64,000 nt of DNA from assembly GCA_963781495.1 (NCBI GenBank), contig CAWAFX010000002.1, positions 682,001-746,000 of the forward strand. The letters run 5' to 3'. Every line of letters starts with the position of its first letter. Position 1 is the stretch's first letter. The notes beneath the pieces are model-generated. The model was given only the letters and a program-made list of their open reading frames with translations. It was not told where the DNA came from and did not search any database. This document shows positions 7,171-16,507 of this stretch, piece after piece. The position numbers and the translations under genes are program-made. Source of the stretch: Mayfieldus sp963781495. Its GTDB lineage: Bacteria > Actinomycetota > Thermoleophilia > Solirubrobacterales > 70-9.

Positions 7171-10100
7171 CTACGCCGATTTCACCAGTTTTCGCGGGCC
7201 GCGGCTGAACCCGGCCGCGATCAGCGCTTCTTCGGTCCCCGAGCCGAGGACCTCCTCGCCGTCGACGCGCTCGATCCCCAGCTTCGGGATCGTCCCCGCG
7301 GCGACCGCGTCGGCGATCGCCGCCATCGACTCGCCGAGCTCCGCTTCGTCGAGCTCGCGCAGGCGCAGGATTCCTCTGCCGCCGCGCTCGAGGTAGACCT
7401 GCGGCTCGCCGTCGCGCAGCAGCACGAAGGCTCCGGGCGCCCGGGCGGGACGGCGCGAGCCCTCGAGCTTGGGCCAGGGAAGCGAGGCGCCGTAGGGGTT
7501 GGCGGGGTCGGTCGCGGCGAGGACGAGGAAGCCGCCGTCGGGGGCGGGCAGCGAGCGCAGCCGCTCGACCGCGCCGGGCAGCGCGAACTGGGCTCCGCCC
7601 ATGCCCTCGACGAAGTAGCCGCGGCGGGCGGTCCCCAGCAGCTCGAGATTGCCGAGCTCCCCGTAGAGGGTCGAGAAGCCCCCCGGCACCCCTTCGGCCA
7701 GCACGCTCTCGCGGGTGACGATTCCGTAGCGCTCCAGCATCAGCTCGGCCTGGGCCCGCAGCCGCGGCCCGGCCGGCGGCGCGCCCTCGAAGAGCGGCGC
7801 GGTCAGCGACCAGCGTCCCTGGACCGCCTGCCCGGCGGCGGCGCGGCGGCGCGAGAAGCGGCGCCCGCGGGGCTCCGAGGCGCGGACGGCGCGCAGCCGC
7901 GGGGCGCGCAGCGGCGCGAAGGCGTCGTTGGTCACCTCGCCCGCCCAGGCGAGGTCCCAGAGCGCCTCGTGAAGCTCCTGCGGAGACCCCTCGAGGTCGG
8001 CGACCAGGTCGAGCCAGAAGCTGGGCCCGGCCAGCAGGCGCTCGCGGATCGCGTCCTGAAGCTCGCCCTCGGGGCGCTCGAGCTTGGCGTTGGCCGGCGG
8101 CGGCCCGGCCAGCCGCACGTCCTCGCGGAAGTACATCGCGACGCGGCCGTCGCTGCGCCCCAGCGACCCGGCGCCGATCCAGACCAGCTCGCCGCTGGTG
8201 CAGATCTCGTCCAGCCAGGCGGGGCTGTAGGCGCCGAGCCGGCGCGGCAGGACGTCGCGCTCCCAGACCGCCGGCGTCAGCGCCACCCCCTGGAGCGGGA
8301 TCAGCGCCTCGCGCAGGCGGTCGCTGCCGGCGCCGGAGGCGCGGTGGACGTCGACGTTCTGCCAGCTGGGAAGGAAGCGCGCCAGCTCGCGCTGGTCGGC
8401 GGCCTCGACCTCGCGCCGCAGGTGGGCGAGGCTGTTGCGCCGCACCCGCCGCAGGACGTCGGAGTCGCACCACTCGCGCTCCGTGCCACCGGGCAGAAGC
8501 TCGCCGCGGACCAGCTCGCCGGAGCGCTCGAGCTCGCGCAGGGGCGAGGAGAGATCGACGCCGTAGCGGTTGGAGAGCTGGCCGGTTGGAAACGGGCCGT
8601 GGGTTCGCGCGTAACGACGAACCAGGGTCGCGAGCGGGTCGTCGGGGCTCTCGAGGAAGGAGTCGGGCAGCCCGCCCGGCGGCGGGACCCCGAGCGCGTC
8701 GCGGTAGAGGCCGGCGTCCTCGGCGGCGATGTAGCGCTGCTCGCCCCCGACCCGGATCTCGGTCGCGCGGCGCTCGTCGACCAGCTTGGAGAGCATCGAC
8801 TCGGCCGAGTAGCCCTCGCTGGCCCGCTGCTCGCACTCGGCCAGGGTCAGGTCGCCGAGGTCGCGCAGGACCTGCTGCAGGGCGTCGCGGTCGCGGGCCT
8901 GGCCGGCCTCGGTCAGGTGCTGGAGCTGGGCCTCGACCTCCTCCAGCGCCTCGGGGTCGATCAGCTCGCGCAGCTCCTCCTGTCCGAGCAGCTCGCGCAG
9001 CAGGTCGCGGTCCAGCGCCAGCGCCGCCGCCCGCCGCTCGGCGTTGGGGGTATCGCCCTCGTACATGTAGGTGGCGACGTAGTCGAAGAGCAGCGAGGAG
9101 GCGAAGGGCGAAGCGGTCTGGGTCTCGACCTCGACCAGGGTCAGGCGGCGCGAGTGCAGGTTCCGCAGCAGCTCGTCGAGCGCCGGCAGGTCGAGGACGT
9201 CGCGCAGGCACTCGCGGTAGGTCTCGAGGATGACCGGGAAGCGGGGGAAGTCGCGCGCGACCTCGAGCAGGTTCTGCGACTTCAGCCGCTGCTGCCAGAG
9301 CGGCGTGCGCTTGCCGGGGTAGGCGCGCGGGAGCAGCAGCGAGCGGGCGGCGTTCTCGCGGAAGCGGGCCCCGAACAGGGCCGATCCCGCGAGCTCGGAG
9401 ACGACCAGGTCCTCGAGCTCGTCGGGCTCGATCAGGACCATGTCCGGCGACGGCGCCTCGTCGGCGTCGGGGAGGTGGATGACGATCCCGTCGTCGGACC
9501 AGATCGCGTCGACTTCGAGCTCGCGCTCGGCGCGGATCTTCGCCGACAGCGCCAGCCCCCAGGCGGCGTGGACGCGGCCGCCGTAGGGCGAGAGGACGCA
9601 GATCCGCCAGTCGCCGATCTCGTCGCGGAAGCGCTCGACGACGATCGCCTCGTCGGAGGGGACGACGCGGGTCGCCGCCTGCTGCTCCTGCAGGTAGGCG
9701 ACGAGGTTCTGGGCCGCGCGGTCGTCGAGGTCGTAGTCGGCGGCCAGGGTCGCCGGGTCGGCCGAGACCGCCTCGCGGGCGAAGGCGCCGATCGCCTTGC
9801 CGAGCTCGGCCGGGCGGCCGATCCCGTCGCCGCGCCAGAACGGCACCGCGCCAGGGACTCCGGGGGCCGGGGTGACGATGACGCGGTCGCGGGTGATGTC
9901 CTCGATCCGCCAGGTCGTCGCCCCGAGCAGGAAGGTCTGGCCGGGCCGGGCCTCGTAGACCATCTCCTCGTCGAGCTCGCCGACCCGGCGGCCATCGGGC
10001 AGGTGGACGCCGTAGAGGCCGCGGTCGGGGATCGTGCCGGCGTTGGTAACCACGAGCTGGCGGGCCCCCTTGCGGCCGCGCATCGTGCCCGCGGTGCGGT

Positions 10101-11781
10101 CCCAGACGATCCGCGGCCGCAGCTCGGCGAAGCGCTCGGAGGGATAGCGGCCGTCGAGCATGTCGAGGACGTTCTCCAGCTGCTCGCGCGAGAGCTCGGC
10201 GAACGGCTGCGCCGAGGTGACCAGCTGCTCGACCTCGTCGACCTCCCACTCGTCCAGCGCCGCCATCGAGACCAGGTGCTGGGCGAGGACGTCGAGCGGG
10301 TTCTGCGGGATCACCGTCTCCTCGATCTCGCCCGACCGCATCCGCTTCGCGACCACCGCGCACTCGAGCAGGTCGGCGCGGAACTTGGGGAAGATGCGGC
10401 CCTTGGAGACCTCGCCGAGCCCGTGCCCGGCGCGGCCGATCCGCTGCAGCCCGCGGGTCACCGACTTCGGCGACTCGACCTGGATCACGAGGTCCAGGGC
10501 GCCCATGTCGATCCCCAGCTCCAGCGAGGAGGTGGCGACGAGGCAGGGCAGCTTGCCGGACTTCAGAAGCTCCTCGACGTGGGCGCGCTCCTCGTGCGAG
10601 AGCGAGCCGTGGTGGGCCCGCGCGACCAGGTCTTCCTCCGGGATCTCGTCGAAGATCGGCTTGCCGTTGCCGGCGTGCTCGGTCGCCGGCAGCTCCCCCA
10701 TCGACTGCTCGGCCGCGAGCTCGTTGAGGCGCTTGGCCAGCCGCTCGGCGCCGCGGCGGTTGTTGACGAAGATGATCGTCGACGTGTGCTCCTGGACCAA
10801 TCGCAGCAGCTCGGGGTAGATCGCCGGCCAGATCGACCTGGCGTTCGTCGCCGGATCGAGGGAGGCCTCGATAGGCCCGGGATCGATGCGCTCCGGAGAG
10901 GGCTCGGCGTCTTCGGCCGCGGGTCCTGTCGCGGCGGACCCGCTTTCGGCCGGTGCTCGCGGAGCTGCGCGCCAAGCCGAAACCGGCTCCGTCGCACCAC
11001 CCGCGGACGAAGCGTCTCCACCCTGGGAGGCGGCCCCGGGTTCAGTCATGTCCTCAACGGGCACATGGATCTTGAGATCGAGCTTCTTCGAGCGACCGGC
11101 GTCCACGATCGTGCACTCCCGGTTCGGTCCCACAAGGAAGCTGCCGATCCGTTCCAAAGGACGCTGCGTAGCCGAAAGGCCGATTCTCTGCAGGGTGGCG
11201 TCGGGGTTCTCGCGCTTGGCGAGCTGCTCGAGCCGCTCCAGGGTCAGGGCGAGGTGCGAGCCGCGCTTCGATTGGGCGACGGCGTGGATCTCGTCGACGA
11301 TCACCGCCTCGATCGAGCCCAGCATCTCGCGCGCCCCCGAGGAAAGGATCAGGTACAGCGACTCCGGGGTCGTGATCAGGATGTCGGGCGGGTTGCGCCG
11401 CATCGCCTGGCGCTCCTTCTGCGGCGTGTCGCCGGTCCGCAGGCCGACCGAGATCTCGGCCCCGATACCAGCCAGCGGCGCCCGCAGGTTGCGCTCGATG
11501 TCGTAGGAGAGCGCCTTCAGGGGCGAGACGTAGACGATCCGGGTGCCCTCGCCGCGCTCGGGACGGCTGGCTAGGCTGTCGATCCCCCAGAGAAACGCCG
11601 CCAGCGTCTTTCCGGAGCCGGTCGGGGCGCAGATCAGGGTGTTGGAGCCGCTCGAGATCGCCGGCCAGCCGCCTGCCTGCGCAGGCGTGGGGGCGTCGAA
11701 GGAGCGCTCGAACCACTCACGCACGGGCGCCGAGAACGGCGCCAGGGGGTCTTTCGCACTCGTATTTCGCTCGGAGGCCAA
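7171..11781 (-). CDS. lhr: Lhr-family ATP-dependent DNA helicase
   Basis: 1536 residues from a TTG codon, the length of full Lhr proteins. Lhr is a 3'-5' superfamily 2 helicase acting in DNA repair. Walker A APTGSGKT is at residues 52-59, DEIH at 163-166, SAT-type motif LSATQRPLERIG and motif VI QRIGRAGHGLG in the second RecA domain. The winged-helix and Lhr core domain follow, then the long C-terminal extension typical of large Lhr. Between the two RecA domains (about residues 245-310) is a low-complexity Ala/Pro/Ser/Glu insertion. The gene is followed by nei2, suggesting joint expression in repair of oxidised DNA. Confidence 0.93.
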   Translation of the reverse strand: MASERNTSAKDPLAPFSAPVREWFERSFDAPTPAQAGGWPAISSGSNTLICAPTGSGKTLAAFLWGIDSLASRPERGEGTRIVYVSPLKALSYDIERNLRAPLAGIGAEISVGLRTGDTPQKERQAMRRNPPDILITTPESLYLILSSGAREMLGSIEAVIVDEIHAVAQSKRGSHLALTLERLEQLAKRENPDATLQRIGLSATQRPLERIGSFLVGPNRECTIVDAGRSKKLDLKIHVPVEDMTEPGAASQGGDASSAGGATEPVSAWRAAPRAPAESGSAATGPAAEDAEPSPERIDPGPIEASLDPATNARSIWPAIYPELLRLVQEHTSTIIFVNNRRGAERLAKRLNELAAEQSMGELPATEHAGNGKPIFDEIPEEDLVARAHHGSLSHEERAHVEELLKSGKLPCLVATSSLELGIDMGALDLVIQVESPKSVTRGLQRIGRAGHGLGEVSKGRIFPKFRADLLECAVVAKRMRSGEIEETVIPQNPLDVLAQHLVSMAALDEWEVDEVEQLVTSAQPFAELSREQLENVLDMLDGRYPSERFAELRPRIVWDRTAGTMRGRKGARQLVVTNAGTIPDRGLYGVHLPDGRRVGELDEEMVYEARPGQTFLLGATTWRIEDITRDRVIVTPAPGVPGAVPFWRGDGIGRPAELGKAIGAFAREAVSADPATLAADYDLDDRAAQNLVAYLQEQQAATRVVPSDEAIVVERFRDEIGDWRICVLSPYGGRVHAAWGLALSAKIRAERELEVDAIWSDDGIVIHLPDADEAPSPDMVLIEPDELEDLVVSELAGSALFGARFRENAARSLLLPRAYPGKRTPLWQQRLKSQNLLEVARDFPRFPVILETYRECLRDVLDLPALDELLRNLHSRRLTLVEVETQTASPFASSLLFDYVATYMYEGDTPNAERRAAALALDRDLLRELLGQEELRELIDPEALEEVEAQLQHLTEAGQARDRDALQQVLRDLGDLTLAECEQRASEGYSAESMLSKLVDERRATEIRVGGEQRYIAAEDAGLYRDALGVPPPGGLPDSFLESPDDPLATLVRRYARTHGPFPTGQLSNRYGVDLSSPLRELERSGELVRGELLPGGTEREWCDSDVLRRVRRNSLAHLRREVEAADQRELARFLPSWQNVDVHRASGAGSDRLREALIPLQGVALTPAVWERDVLPRRLGAYSPAWLDEICTSGELVWIGAGSLGRSDGRVAMYFREDVRLAGPPPANAKLERPEGELQDAIRERLLAGPSFWLDLVADLEGSPQELHEALWDLAWAGEVTNDAFAPLRAPRLRAVRASEPRGRRFSRRRAAAGQAVQGRWSLTAPLFEGAPPAGPRLRAQAELMLERYGIVTRESVLAEGVPGGFSTLYGELGNLELLGTARRGYFVEGMGGAQFALPGAVERLRSLPAPDGGFLVLAATDPANPYGASLPWPKLEGSRRPARAPGAFVLLRDGEPQVYLERGGRGILRLRELDEAELGESMAAIADAVAAGTIPKLGIERVDGEEVLGSGTEEALIAAGFSRGPRKLVKSA

Positions 11782-11852
11782 CCGATTGATCTTACGCAGG
11801 TGCCCAAACCGCCCACGCCGGATGGATTGCCGCGCCCGGTAGCGTTCCCGCG

Positions 11853-12563
11853 GTGACAGGCGAGGCCCCGGAACCCATCACCCCCACCTACCGCCTCGCG
11901 ATGGCGGTCTGCCGTCCGCTCGCCTGGTGGGGACGGATGCGGGTCGAGGGGCTGGAGGCGCTGCCGCGCGGCGGCCCGGTACTGCTGGCGGCGAACCACG
12001 ACTCCTACTTCGATCCGATCGCGATTGGCATGGCGGCGAGCCGCAGGCGACAGATCCGTGCCCTCGCCAAAGCGGCGCTGTGGGACGTGCGCGGGCTCAG
12101 CCCGATCCTCAACGGCATGCGCCAGGTGCCGATCGAGCGCGCCAGCGGCGACAGCGGCGCCCTCGACAGCGCGATCGCCGCGCTCCGCGACGGCGCCTGC
12201 ATCGGCGTCTTTCTGGAGGGGACGATCTCCGTCGGGCGCGAGATGCGCGCCAAGAGCGGCTTCGGGCGGCTGGCCGTCGAGGTGCCCGAGGCGCGGCTGG
12301 TCTGCGCGACGGTCGAGGGAACCCCCGACTACGCGCGCTTCCCGAAGCGCCCCGCGGCGCGGGTGCGCTTCTTCGAGCCCGCATCCGGCCAGACACGCCC
12401 GGACGAGAGCCCGGCCGAGCTGTCGGCGCGGCTGCTGGCCGAGATCAGGGCCCTGGCACCGCCGGTGGACGCTGGCCGCGATCCGGTGGCGACCCGCGCC
12501 AAGTGGGAAGCCAAGGCCGAGGCACTGGACGCAAAGCGGCGCGAGCGTACCGGCGCGAACTAG
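11853..12563 (+). CDS. 1-acylglycerol-3-phosphate acyltransferase (PlsC-like)
   Basis: 236 residues from GTG. The acyltransferase motif I reads NHDSYFD (HX4D) at about residue 49, and motif III reads FLEGTIS, a variant of FPEGTRS. These belong to the PlsC family that transfers acyl groups to lysophosphatidate or related glycerol lipids at the membrane. A C-terminal tail of about 40 residues is charged and probably not part of the fold. It is divergent from lhr. Its TAG stop shares a CTAG with the stop of rmlC on the other strand. The FLEG variation may alter phosphate binding, but substrate cannot be told. Confidence 0.85.
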   Translation: MTGEAPEPITPTYRLAMAVCRPLAWWGRMRVEGLEALPRGGPVLLAANHDSYFDPIAIGMAASRRRQIRALAKAALWDVRGLSPILNGMRQVPIERASGDSGALDSAIAALRDGACIGVFLEGTISVGREMRAKSGFGRLAVEVPEARLVCATVEGTPDYARFPKRPAARVRFFEPASGQTRPDESPAELSARLLAEIRALAPPVDAGRDPVATRAKWEAKAEALDAKRRERTGAN

Positions 12564-13108
12564 AACGGCAGCGAGTCCCGCACCTCGGCCAGGCGCGGCG
12601 CGGTCTTGTCGCGATCGGAGAGCAGCGGCTCGGCGACAGGCCACTCGACCCCGATGTCGGGGTCGTCCCAGGCGATCCCCGCCTCGGCATCTGGGTCGTA
12701 GTAGCTGGAGAGCTGGTAGTCGACGTCGGCTTCCTCGCTGAGGACGCAGAAGCCGTGGCCGAAGCCGATCGGGATGAACATCTGGCGGTGATTGGAGTCG
12801 TCGAGCTCGTAGCCCTCCCACTGGCCGAAGGTCGGCGAGTTGCGGCGCAGGTCGACCGCGACGTCGAAGATCCGCCCCGCCGAGCAGCGGACCAGCTTCG
12901 CCTGCCCGGGCTGGAGCTGGAAGTGCAGCCCCCGCAGGGTTCCCCGGGCCGAGCGCGAGTGGTTGTGCTGGACGAAGTCGAGGTTGACTCCCATCTCGCG
13001 CCAGACGTCCTTGCGGTAGGTCTCGACCAGGAAGCCGCGGTCGTCGCCGAAGGCCGGCGGCTCGATCACCACCAGGCCGTCGAGCCGGCTCTCGACCCTG
13101 CCGGTCAT
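12560..13108 (-). CDS. rfbC: dTDP-4-dehydrorhamnose 3,5-epimerase
   Basis: 182 residues from the ATG at 13108, which overlaps the rmlB stop as TGATG. The RmlC cupin double-epimerises dTDP-4-keto-6-deoxyglucose at C3 and C5. Visible landmarks are ETYRKDVW, the QHNHSRSARGTLRGLHFQ segment containing the catalytic His, VDLRRNSPTFGQW, the substrate-facing FIPIGFGHGF and the YQLSSYYDP segment with the catalytic Tyr. It is the last gene of the rmlA-D-B-C series. The reading frame is open further upstream but that part lies within rmlB. Confidence 0.93.
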   Translation of the reverse strand: MTGRVESRLDGLVVIEPPAFGDDRGFLVETYRKDVWREMGVNLDFVQHNHSRSARGTLRGLHFQLQPGQAKLVRCSAGRIFDVAVDLRRNSPTFGQWEGYELDDSNHRQMFIPIGFGHGFCVLSEEADVDYQLSSYYDPDAEAGIAWDDPDIGVEWPVAEPLLSDRDKTAPRLAEVRDSLPF

Positions 13109-14103
13109 CAGCCCAGCGCGCGGCCGTACTGGCGCTCGTAGTACTCGCGGTATTCGCCCGAGCGCAGCGGCGCCCACCAGGCCTCGTTGTCGCGGTACCA
13201 GCCGACCGTGCGCTCGATCCCCTCCGCGAAGGAGACCTGCGCCTTCCAGCCCAGCGCCTCGAGCTTGGTCGAGGCCAGCGAGTAGCGGCGGTCGTGGCCG
13301 GGCCGGTCTTGGACGTGCTCGATCAGCGACTCGTCGCGGCCGGTCAGCTCCAGCACCCGGCGCACGACGTCGATGTTGGGCAGCTCGTCGGGGCCGCCGA
13401 CGTTGTAGGCCTGGCCCGGCTCGCCGCGCTCCAGGACCGCATCGATCGCAGACGCGAAGTCATCGACGAAGAGCCAGTTGCGGACCTGGCCGCCGTCGCC
13501 GTAGACCGGCACCGGGTCGCCGGCGAGACAGTTGAGGATCGTCAGCGGGATCAGCTTCTCGGGGTGCTGGTGGGGGCCGTAGTTGTTCGAGGCGCGGATG
13601 ATCAGGGCCTCGGCGCCGTAGGTGTGGGCAAAGGCGGAGACGATCAGATCGCCGCCGGCCTTCGAGGCCGAGTAGGGCGAGGAGGGATCCAGCGGCGAGG
13701 TCTCGGTGAACGAGCCCTCCTCGATCGAGCCGTAGACCTCGTCGGTTGAGATCTGCAGGTGGCGGATGCCGGCGTCGCGGGCCGCCTCCAGCAGGACGAA
13801 GGTGCCGAAGACGTCGGTCTCGATGAACTCTCCCGGCGAGTGGATCGAGCGGTCGACGTGCGACTCGGCGGCGAAGTTGACGATCGCGTCGCAGCCCTCT
13901 ACCGCCGCCCGGGCCGCGTCGCGCTCGCAGATGTCGGCGACCACAAGCTCGAGGCGGTCCTCGAGCCCCTCGAGGTTCTCGCGCCGACCGGCATAGGTCA
14001 GCTTGTCGAGCACCCGCACCGCGTCGTCAGGGTGGGCCTCGATCCGGCGCCGCACGTAGTTGGAGCCGATGAAGCCGGCCCCGCCTGCCACCAGCAGCCT
14101 CAT
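13108..14103 (-). CDS. rfbB: dTDP-glucose 4,6-dehydratase
   Basis: 331 residues from ATG 14103, overlapping the rmlD stop (ATGA). RmlB converts dTDP-glucose to dTDP-4-keto-6-deoxyglucose, the branch point for rhamnose and for the 3-amino sugar route encoded further right. It has the Rossmann GGAGFIGSNYVR signature at the N-terminus, ESHVDRSI, the catalytic STDEVYG and the YSASKAGGD YxxxK motif, followed by SNNYGPHQHPEKLIP and the NWLFVDDF region typical of the dehydratase. Complete and ordinary in length. Confidence 0.95.
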   Translation of the reverse strand: MRLLVAGGAGFIGSNYVRRRIEAHPDDAVRVLDKLTYAGRRENLEGLEDRLELVVADICERDAARAAVEGCDAIVNFAAESHVDRSIHSPGEFIETDVFGTFVLLEAARDAGIRHLQISTDEVYGSIEEGSFTETSPLDPSSPYSASKAGGDLIVSAFAHTYGAEALIIRASNNYGPHQHPEKLIPLTILNCLAGDPVPVYGDGGQVRNWLFVDDFASAIDAVLERGEPGQAYNVGGPDELPNIDVVRRVLELTGRDESLIEHVQDRPGHDRRYSLASTKLEALGWKAQVSFAEGIERTVGWYRDNEAWWAPLRSGEYREYYERQYGRALG

Positions 14104-14954
14104 GCGACGGCCTCGCGCTCGGTCTGGCGCTGGGCCAGATAGCCGGCCAGCCCGTCGCGCCAGGAGGGCAGCAGGATCGCGGCGTCGCGCTGGGTGTCCA
14201 GCGCCGAGTAGGCGGGGCGCGGCGCCGGTCGCGCCAGCATGTCGGTCGTCGCCGAGAGCACGTTGCACTCGACCTTCGCCTGGTCGAAGATCTCGCGCGC
14301 GAAGTCGTACCAGGAGCAGGCGCCCTCGGCGGCCATGTGGTGGATCCCGTAGGCGGTCCCCTCGATCAGGCGCACGATCCCCGAGGCCAGATGCCAGGTG
14401 TAGGTCGGCGAGCCGATCTGGTCGCGGACCACCAGCACCTCGCCGTGGTCGGCGGCGAGCTGCAGCATCGTCTCGACGAAGTTGCGGCCGCCGATCCCGA
14501 ACAGCCAGGAAGAGCGGACGATGTACTGGCGCCTGTTGGCGGCAGTGGTCGCCTCCTCCCCGGCCAGCTTGGTGCGGCCGTAGGCCGACTGCGGGGCGGG
14601 CTGGTCGACCTCGACGTAGGGCGAATCGGTCTGGCCGTCGAAGACGTAGTCGGTCGAGACGTAGACGACCTTGGCGCCGACCGCGGCGGCCGCGGCGGCG
14701 ACGTTGCCGGCCCCGGTGCCGTTGACCGCCATCGCCTGATCCTCGGCCGCCTCGGCGCCGTCGACGTCGGTCCAGGCGGCGCAGTTGATCACCACGTCGG
14801 GGCGGTCGCGCTCGAGGCGCGCCGCGACCGCGGCGGCGTCGGTGACGTCGAGGTCGATGTGGCCCAGGGCGGAGACGATGTGGCCGGCGTTGGTCGCCGC
14901 CAGCACCACGTCGCGCCCCAGCATTCCCCCCGCGCCTGTGATCAGGAGCTTCAA
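14100..14954 (-). CDS. rfbD: dTDP-4-dehydrorhamnose reductase
   Basis: 284 residues. The start is a TTG at 14954 (protein LKLLITGAGGMLGRD), as no ATG or GTG precedes the Rossmann motif GAGGMLG closely. The TTG overlaps the rmlA stop as TTGA, giving translational coupling. RmlD reduces the 4-keto group to yield dTDP-L-rhamnose. Seen are CAAWTDVDGAE, STDYVFDG, YGRTKLAGE with the Tyr-Lys pair, and RSSWLFG. Complete. Confidence 0.93.
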   Translation of the reverse strand: MKLLITGAGGMLGRDVVLAATNAGHIVSALGHIDLDVTDAAAVAARLERDRPDVVINCAAWTDVDGAEAAEDQAMAVNGTGAGNVAAAAAAVGAKVVYVSTDYVFDGQTDSPYVEVDQPAPQSAYGRTKLAGEEATTAANRRQYIVRSSWLFGIGGRNFVETMLQLAADHGEVLVVRDQIGSPTYTWHLASGIVRLIEGTAYGIHHMAAEGACSWYDFAREIFDQAKVECNVLSATTDMLARPAPRPAYSALDTQRDAAILLPSWRDGLAGYLAQRQTEREAVA

Positions 14955-16027
14955 ATCAGCTCGATCTCGGAGTTGTCGCCGACCATCATCCGCAGAGTCT
15001 TCGGCATCCCGTCGCTGCGCGACAGGCTGACGTTGCGGCCCAGCAGGCTGGCCTCCAGGCGCGCCGCGAGGTCGGTCACCTTGGCGCCGGCGAGCAGGAT
15101 CGAGTTCTCGATCTCCGAGCGGGTCACCTCGCACTCGGCGCCGATCGAGGTGTAGGGACCGATGAAGGCGTCGGCGATCCGGGCCCCGGTGCCGATCACC
15201 GCCGGTCCGCGCACGACCGAGCCCGAGATCACGGCCCCGGCCGCGACCGAGACCCGCCCCTCGACCCGCGAGTCCTCGGAGACCTCGCCGTCGATCTGGC
15301 CGTCGAGCTCCTCGAGCACGAGCCGGTTGGCCTCCAGCATGTCGGCCAGCTGGCCGGTGTCCTTCCACCAGCCGCTGACGATCTCCGACTCGACCCGCTG
15401 GCCGCCCTCGATCAGGCGGTCGATCGCCTCGGTGATCTCCAGCTCGCCGCGCCAGGAGGGCTCCAGCGAGCGTGCCGCCTCGAAGATCGTCGGGCCGAAG
15501 AGATAGACCCCGACCAGGGCCAGGTCGGAGGGAGGGTCCTTCGGCTTCTCGACCAGGCGCACGACCCGGTCGCCGTCGAGCTCGGCGACCCCGTAGGAGC
15601 TCGGGTCGTCGACCTTGGTCAGCAGGATCAGAGCGTCGGGCCCCGACTCGCGGAAGGTCGAGACCAGCCCGGTGATCCCCTCGGCGAGCAGGTTGTCGCC
15701 CAGGTACATGACGAACGGGGAGCTGCCGATGAATTCCTCCGCGGTCAGCACTGCGTGCGCCAGGCCGGCAGGCTTGTCCTGGGTGATGTAGGTGATCGTC
15801 GCCCCGAAGCCGGTGCCGTCGCCGACCGCGGTGCGGATCTCGTCGCCGGTCTCGGGCGCGATCACGATCCCGATCTCGGTCACCCCGGCCTCGACCAGCG
15901 CCTCGATGCCGTAGAAGAGCACCGGCTTGTTGGCGACCGGCACCAGCTGCTTGGCCGAGGTGTGGGTGATCGGGCGCAGCCGCGTGCCGGCGCCGCCCGA
16001 GAGGATCAGGCCCTTGAGGTCTTGCAT
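14951..16027 (-). CDS. rfbA: Glucose-1-phosphate thymidylyltransferase, long form
   Basis: 358 residues from ATG. The N-terminal nucleotidyltransferase domain begins GLILSGGAGTRLRPITHTSAKQ, with the signature GTRLRP and later the YLGDNLLAEG and VEKPKDPPSDLALVGVY segments. Residues from about 245 form a left-handed beta-helix (repeats such as VAAGAVISGS, GPAVIGTGARI), the long RmlA type also found in antibiotic deoxysugar clusters of actinobacteria. It supplies dTDP-glucose for rmlB. First of four coupled rml genes. Confidence 0.93.
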   Translation of the reverse strand: MQDLKGLILSGGAGTRLRPITHTSAKQLVPVANKPVLFYGIEALVEAGVTEIGIVIAPETGDEIRTAVGDGTGFGATITYITQDKPAGLAHAVLTAEEFIGSSPFVMYLGDNLLAEGITGLVSTFRESGPDALILLTKVDDPSSYGVAELDGDRVVRLVEKPKDPPSDLALVGVYLFGPTIFEAARSLEPSWRGELEITEAIDRLIEGGQRVESEIVSGWWKDTGQLADMLEANRLVLEELDGQIDGEVSEDSRVEGRVSVAAGAVISGSVVRGPAVIGTGARIADAFIGPYTSIGAECEVTRSEIENSILLAGAKVTDLAARLEASLLGRNVSLSRSDGMPKTLRMMVGDNSEIELI

Positions 16028-16039
16028 CGGTTCCGCAGG

Positions 16040-16507
16040 CTAGTAGGTACCGCCGAGTTTCCGGTGGTCCCAGGTGGCGGTGCGAAGCGCCTGGAAACGA
16101 ACCGCGACCCGCTTCGCGGCCTGCGCCTTCAGCGCCTCGCGAGCGTCGCCCTCGAGCGAGTCGATGCCGTCGGCGTAGCGCAGGGTGAGCTGCTCGGCGA
16201 GCGGGAACACGGTCTCGATGTCACCGTGGATCTCGGCCTCGGATTCGATCATCAACCCCCGCAGCTCGGCGTACTCGTGCCCGGTCTCGATCAGCACCGT
16301 GGCCCGCGGGTCGCGCTCGAGGTTGCGGACCTTCTGCGATTTGGCGTAGGTGTAGATCCAGATCTCACCTTCGCGCGGCACGTACCAGAGCGGCATCAGG
16401 TGCGGCCAGCCACGCGGCCCGAAGCTGCCGACGACGGCGATCCGCTCGGACTCGATCAGCTCGCGCTGCTCGGCCTCGTCGAGGGTGATCTGGTCGCGGC
16501 GGCTCAA
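16040..16507 (-). CDS. Pyridoxamine 5'-phosphate oxidase-fold (FMN/F420-type) protein
   Basis: 155 residues from TTG 16507, which overlaps the stop of the upstream acylase gene as TTGA; the longer frame is inside that gene. The split beta-barrel pattern is visible: an N-terminal helix, VVGSFGPRGWPHLMPLWYV, EIWIYTYAKSQKVRNLERDPRATVLIETGHEYAELRGL and a C-terminal strand pair. Such proteins bind FMN, F420 or haem and reduce small molecules. The KSQKxRNLxRDPR motif is typical of the F420-binding actinobacterial group, but cofactor choice remains open. Position between the acylase and rmlA is probably operon packing. Confidence 0.75.
   Translation of the reverse strand: MSRRDQITLDEAEQRELIESERIAVVGSFGPRGWPHLMPLWYVPREGEIWIYTYAKSQKVRNLERDPRATVLIETGHEYAELRGLMIESEAEIHGDIETVFPLAEQLTLRYADGIDSLEGDAREALKAQAAKRVAVRFQALRTATWDHRKLGGTY

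Noticed and set aside
6950..11574. Very long alternative frames on both strands across lhr
   Set aside because: Composition (Arg/Ala/Gly/Pro runs) is that of a shadow frame; the minus-strand helicase frame has all motifs.
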